Assembly: GCA_945871455.1 (NCBI GenBank)
Contig: CAMBXJ010000180.1
Location: 1-8,178 of the forward strand
DNA length: 8,178 bases
Direction of reading: 5' to 3'
From: Asaia bogorensis
GTDB taxonomy: Bacteria > Pseudomonadota > Alphaproteobacteria > Acetobacterales > Acetobacteraceae
Shown here: positions 5,622 through 8,178 of the stretch, one piece after another
Layout: each line of letters opens with the position of its first letter
Numbering within the stretch: the first letter of the stretch is position 1
Notes under the pieces: generated by a model
Told to the model about the DNA's origin: nothing
What the model saw: only the letters and a program-made list of their open reading frames with translations
Database searches by the model: none
Program-made: the position numbers and the translations under genes

Positions 5622-5631
5622 GCAGCCCGTC
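5612..5631 (+). other. Perfect hairpin across the prkA stop codon
   Basis: GACGGGCT (5612-5619) and AGCCCGTC (5624-5631) pair over all 8 positions with a GAGC tetraloop. The TGA stop (5619-5621) lies in the stem and loop. There is no T-tract, so it is more likely an mRNA stabiliser, processing site or partial attenuator between prkA and yeaH than a full terminator. Confidence 0.6.
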
Positions 5632-5657
5632 GGAAACCGCGCAGGCGAAAGGCTAAC

Positions 5658-6965
5658 ATGCATATCGTCGACCGCCGCCTTAACCCAAGTGGCAAAAGTC
5701 TAGGAAACCGGCAGCGGTTCATGCGCCGAGCGAAAGCGCAGATTCAGAAAGCGGTGCATGAGACGTCGGGGAGCCGGGGGATCAAGGACGCCGATCAGGG
5801 CGGCGAAGTCGTGCTGCCGGCGAAGGGGGTGCACGAACCATCCTTTCACCGCGGCGCCACCGGCGGCATCCGCGACCATCTGCTGCCGGGCAACAAGGAG
5901 TACATCGCGGGCGACACCATCCCTCGGCCGCAAGGTGGCGGCGGGGGAGGCGGATCGGAGGGCAGCCCGGACGGGGAGGGGGAGGACGATTTCCGCTTCG
6001 CCCTGTCGCGTGACGAGTTCATCGATCTGTTTCTGGAAGATCTGGAACTGCCGGACCTCGCCAAGCGCCGGGTGGCCAGTGCGGACGCCGTCAGTTGGAA
6101 TCGGGCCGGCTACTCGGTCACCGGGTCGCCGGCCAATCTCGCGTTGATGCGAACGGTGCGAAACAGTCTGTCGCGGCGGATCGCGTTGAAACGCCCGCGG
6201 CCGGAGGAGTTGGTCCGGTTGCGCGAGGAAATCGCGGCGTTGGCGGGCGATCCCGACCAGGCCGCGCGTAAGTTGGAACTGGAGGAAGAACTGGCCCGCA
6301 AGATGCGGCGCGTTGGGCTGATCCCGTATATCGATCCGCTGGACGTGCGCTACAAGCGTTTCGACGCGACACCGAAGCCGGTCGCGCAGGCCGTAATGTT
6401 CTGTCTGATGGATGTGTCCGGGTCGATGACGGAACACATGAAGGATCTGGCGAAACGCTTCTACGTGCTGCTGTATATCTTTCTGCGGCGCCGCTACAAG
6501 AACGTCGAGGTCGTCTTCATCCGCCACACCCATCAGGCGTCGGAGGTTGACGAGGAAACCTTCTTCAACAGCCCGGAAACCGGCGGCACGGTCGTATCCA
6601 CGGCGTTGGAAGAAATGCAGCAGGTCATAGCCGAACGCTACAACCCGGATGCCTGGAACATCTACGCCGCCCAGGCATCGGACGGCGACAACACAGCCAG
6701 CGACAACGACCGCACCGCGTCCTTGTTGACCGGATCGATCCTGCCGATGTGCCAGTATTACGCCTATCTGGAGGTCGGCCGCGATTCCGAGCATTTTCCG
6801 CCCGGCTTCATCCGCCGCGACAGTGATCTGTGGCAAACCTACAGCGCTCTGATCAAGGCGGGCGCGCCGATGGCCATGCGCAAGGTCGGCCACCGGCGCG
6901 AAATCTACTCTGTGTTCCGCGAATTATTCGCGAAGAAGGTCGGATCGGAGGCGGTATCCGCATGA
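5658..6965 (+). CDS. yeaH: YeaH family protein (DUF444) with a VWA-type MIDAS motif
   Basis: This 435-residue protein matches the YeaH/YhbH family (E. coli YeaH is about 427). The N-terminus HIVDRRLNPSGKSLGNRQRF is a family signature. A basic, probably helical region follows, then a low-complexity Gly linker (93-99) and an acidic stretch to about 111. The C-terminal half has a von Willebrand A-like fold with MIDAS elements MDVSGSM (D252, S254, S256), GGT (T311) and SDGDN (D342). These should bind a divalent metal. Its molecular role is unknown. In E. coli yeaG and yeaH are co-transcribed and are thought to work together in stress survival, and B. subtilis YhbH sits beside PrkA. The ATG has AAAGG 5 nt upstream. 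The gene lies 36 nt after prkA and its stop overlaps the start of spoVR by 4 nt, which suggests translational coupling. Confidence 0.96.
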   Translation: MHIVDRRLNPSGKSLGNRQRFMRRAKAQIQKAVHETSGSRGIKDADQGGEVVLPAKGVHEPSFHRGATGGIRDHLLPGNKEYIAGDTIPRPQGGGGGGGSEGSPDGEGEDDFRFALSRDEFIDLFLEDLELPDLAKRRVASADAVSWNRAGYSVTGSPANLALMRTVRNSLSRRIALKRPRPEELVRLREEIAALAGDPDQAARKLELEEELARKMRRVGLIPYIDPLDVRYKRFDATPKPVAQAVMFCLMDVSGSMTEHMKDLAKRFYVLLYIFLRRRYKNVEVVFIRHTHQASEVDEETFFNSPETGGTVVSTALEEMQQVIAERYNPDAWNIYAAQASDGDNTASDNDRTASLLTGSILPMCQYYAYLEVGRDSEHFPPGFIRRDSDLWQTYSALIKAGAPMAMRKVGHRREIYSVFRELFAKKVGSEAVSA

Positions 6966-8178
6966 GCACCACCCTGCGAGTGGAACGCCCGCTGTTCGAG
7001 GGAGCCGACTGGGAATTTTCCACGATCCAGCGTTGCCATGAGGCGATCGAGGAAATCGCCATCAAGGAAATGGGCCTGGATGTCTATCCGAACCAGATAG
7101 AGATCATCGGCACCGAGCAGATGCTGGATGCCTATTCCTCGATCGGCATGCCGCTGTTCTACAAGCACTGGTCCTTCGGCAAGCATTTTGCCCGCAATGA
7201 GGCGATGTATCGCGCCGGCATGCAGGGGCTGGCCTACGAGATCGTCATCAACTCCAATCCATGTATCAGCTATATCATGGAAGAGAACACGGCGATGATG
7301 CAGACGCTGGTCATTGCTCATGCGGCGTTCGGGCACAACCATTTCTTCAAAAACAACTACCTGTTCAAGCAGTGGACCGATGCGGACGGGATTCTGGATT
7401 ACCTGGAATTTGCCCGCGATTACGTGATGCAATGTGAGGAGCGGTATGGAGAGGCCGCGGTCGAAACCCTGCTCGATTCCGCCCATGCGCTGATGTCGCA
7501 CGCCGTGCACCGCTATCCTCGCAACCGCGCCACCGATCTGCGAATGGAGGAAAAGCGCGAACGCGAGCGGCGCATCCACGACGAGCAGGTGTTCAACGAC
7601 CTGTGGCGCACCGTCCCCGGCAAGTCCAACACGCGCGCCGATCCCACGACCGAGGAACGCCGCAGGGCGCTACTGCAATTGCCGCAGGAGAACATTCTTT
7701 ACTTTTTGGAAAAGACAGCGCCGCGCCTGGCGCCCTGGCAGCGCGAACTGCTGCGTATTGTTCGGATCATCGCGCAGTATTTCTACCCGCAGTCACAGAC
7801 CAAGGTCATGAACGAGGGCTGTGCCACCTATGTGCACTACCGCATCATGAACCGACTGCACGAAAAGGGTCTGCTGACCGACGGTGCGATGGTCGAATTC
7901 CTCCGTTCCCACACCAACGTCGTCTTCCAGCCCGACTTCAACGACCCCCGATACTCCGGCATCAACCCCTACGCGCTTGGCTTTGCCATGATGCAGGATA
8001 TCGAGCGGGTCTGCACCGAGCCCACGGATGAAGACCGGCAGTGGTTCCCCGACATCGCCGGCAATGGCAATGCGATGGGCGTGCTGCGCGACTGCTGGGC
8101 CAATTATCGCGATGAGAGCTTCATTCTGCAGCATCTCAGCCCGCGCCTGATCCGCCATTTCGGCCTGTTCCACGTGGT
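6962..8178 (+). CDS. spoVR: SpoVR family protein (YcgB), C-terminus outside the window
   Basis: There are 405 codons, open at the right edge; E. coli YcgB has about 510 residues, so roughly 100 are missing. Family blocks seen in order are IGMPLFYKHWSFGK (61-74), YEIVINSNPCISYIMEENT (92-110), HAAFGHNHFFKNNYLF (120-135), APWQRELLRIVR (257-268), YFYPQSQTKVMNEG (273-286), HTNVVFQP (317-324), YSGINPYALGFAM (331-343) and WFPDIAG (361-367). SpoVR is named from a B. subtilis sporulation (cortex) mutant but is common in non-sporulating bacteria. Its His/Glu-rich core suggests metal binding, though its reaction is unknown. The start ATG overlaps the yeaH stop (ATGA), with GGAGG at 6947-6951. At residue 287 the usual Trp of the NEGWA motif is Cys (tgt instead of tgg). 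The operon context with prkA and yeaH supports the call. Confidence 0.97.
   Translation, partial: MSTTLRVERPLFEGADWEFSTIQRCHEAIEEIAIKEMGLDVYPNQIEIIGTEQMLDAYSSIGMPLFYKHWSFGKHFARNEAMYRAGMQGLAYEIVINSNPCISYIMEENTAMMQTLVIAHAAFGHNHFFKNNYLFKQWTDADGILDYLEFARDYVMQCEERYGEAAVETLLDSAHALMSHAVHRYPRNRATDLRMEEKRERERRIHDEQVFNDLWRTVPGKSNTRADPTTEERRRALLQLPQENILYFLEKTAPRLAPWQRELLRIVRIIAQYFYPQSQTKVMNEGCATYVHYRIMNRLHEKGLLTDGAMVEFLRSHTNVVFQPDFNDPRYSGINPYALGFAMMQDIERVCTEPTDEDRQWFPDIAGNGNAMGVLRDCWANYRDESFILQHLSPRLIRHFGLFHV

Noticed and set aside
5700..6893. 397-codon reverse-strand open frame opposite yeaH
   Set aside because: Shadow of the yeaH coding frame; no recognisable domains and no sensible start context.

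Overview
The window is GC-rich DNA whose genes read like those of an alphaproteobacterium, most plausibly of the Rhodospirillales. The pointers are the protein sequences, short palindromic intergenic repeats built on a CCGTCATGG core, and a perfect CtrA-type box (TTAA-N7-TTAAC). The assignment is an inference from sequence style, not from a marker gene. No tRNA, rRNA, CRISPR array, insertion sequence or phage gene is visible.

Left part (1-860, minus): the N-terminal 286 codons of a GT4-type glycosyltransferase that runs off the left edge.

Centre left (861-2966): an apparent ECF sigma-factor module. It consists of a four-helix DoxX-like membrane protein (+), a convergent ECF sigma factor (-) and a divergent zinc-binding anti-sigma protein (+). 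Two promoter-like sites with an identical -35 heptamer, identical 16-nt spacing and the same start of the -10 element (TGTAACG-N16-GTC) lie just upstream of the DoxX-like gene and of the anti-sigma gene. The simplest model is that the sigma factor drives both its inhibitor and the membrane protein. The anti-sigma gene seems to start at a rare ATT codon: only that start keeps the first zinc-ligand cysteine and sits 6 nt after a perfect GGAGGT. The sigma reading frame continues about 150 residues beyond a normal ECF protein, through a 94-bp palindromic repeat and into the 3' end of the DoxX-like gene.

Centre (2967-3674): about 700 bp without a convincing gene. It holds several stem-loops, a possible terminator for the anti-sigma gene, the CtrA-like box and the leader of the next operon.

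Right part (3675-8178, plus): the conserved stress operon prkA (yeaG) - yeaH (DUF444) - spoVR (ycgB). prkA and yeaH are 36 nt apart, with a perfect 8-bp hairpin across the prkA stop codon. yeaH and spoVR overlap by 4 nt (ATGA), and spoVR runs off the right edge after 405 codons. A kinase/AAA+ protein, a von Willebrand-type metal-binding protein and SpoVR are encoded together in many proteobacteria and are linked to stationary phase, starvation or sporulation. Their joint molecular mechanism is only partly known.

There is no clear new defence or mobile system here. The most original signals are the ATT-started anti-sigma gene, the twin promoters that outline a small regulon, the repeat-derived sigma C-terminus, and the structured region before prkA.
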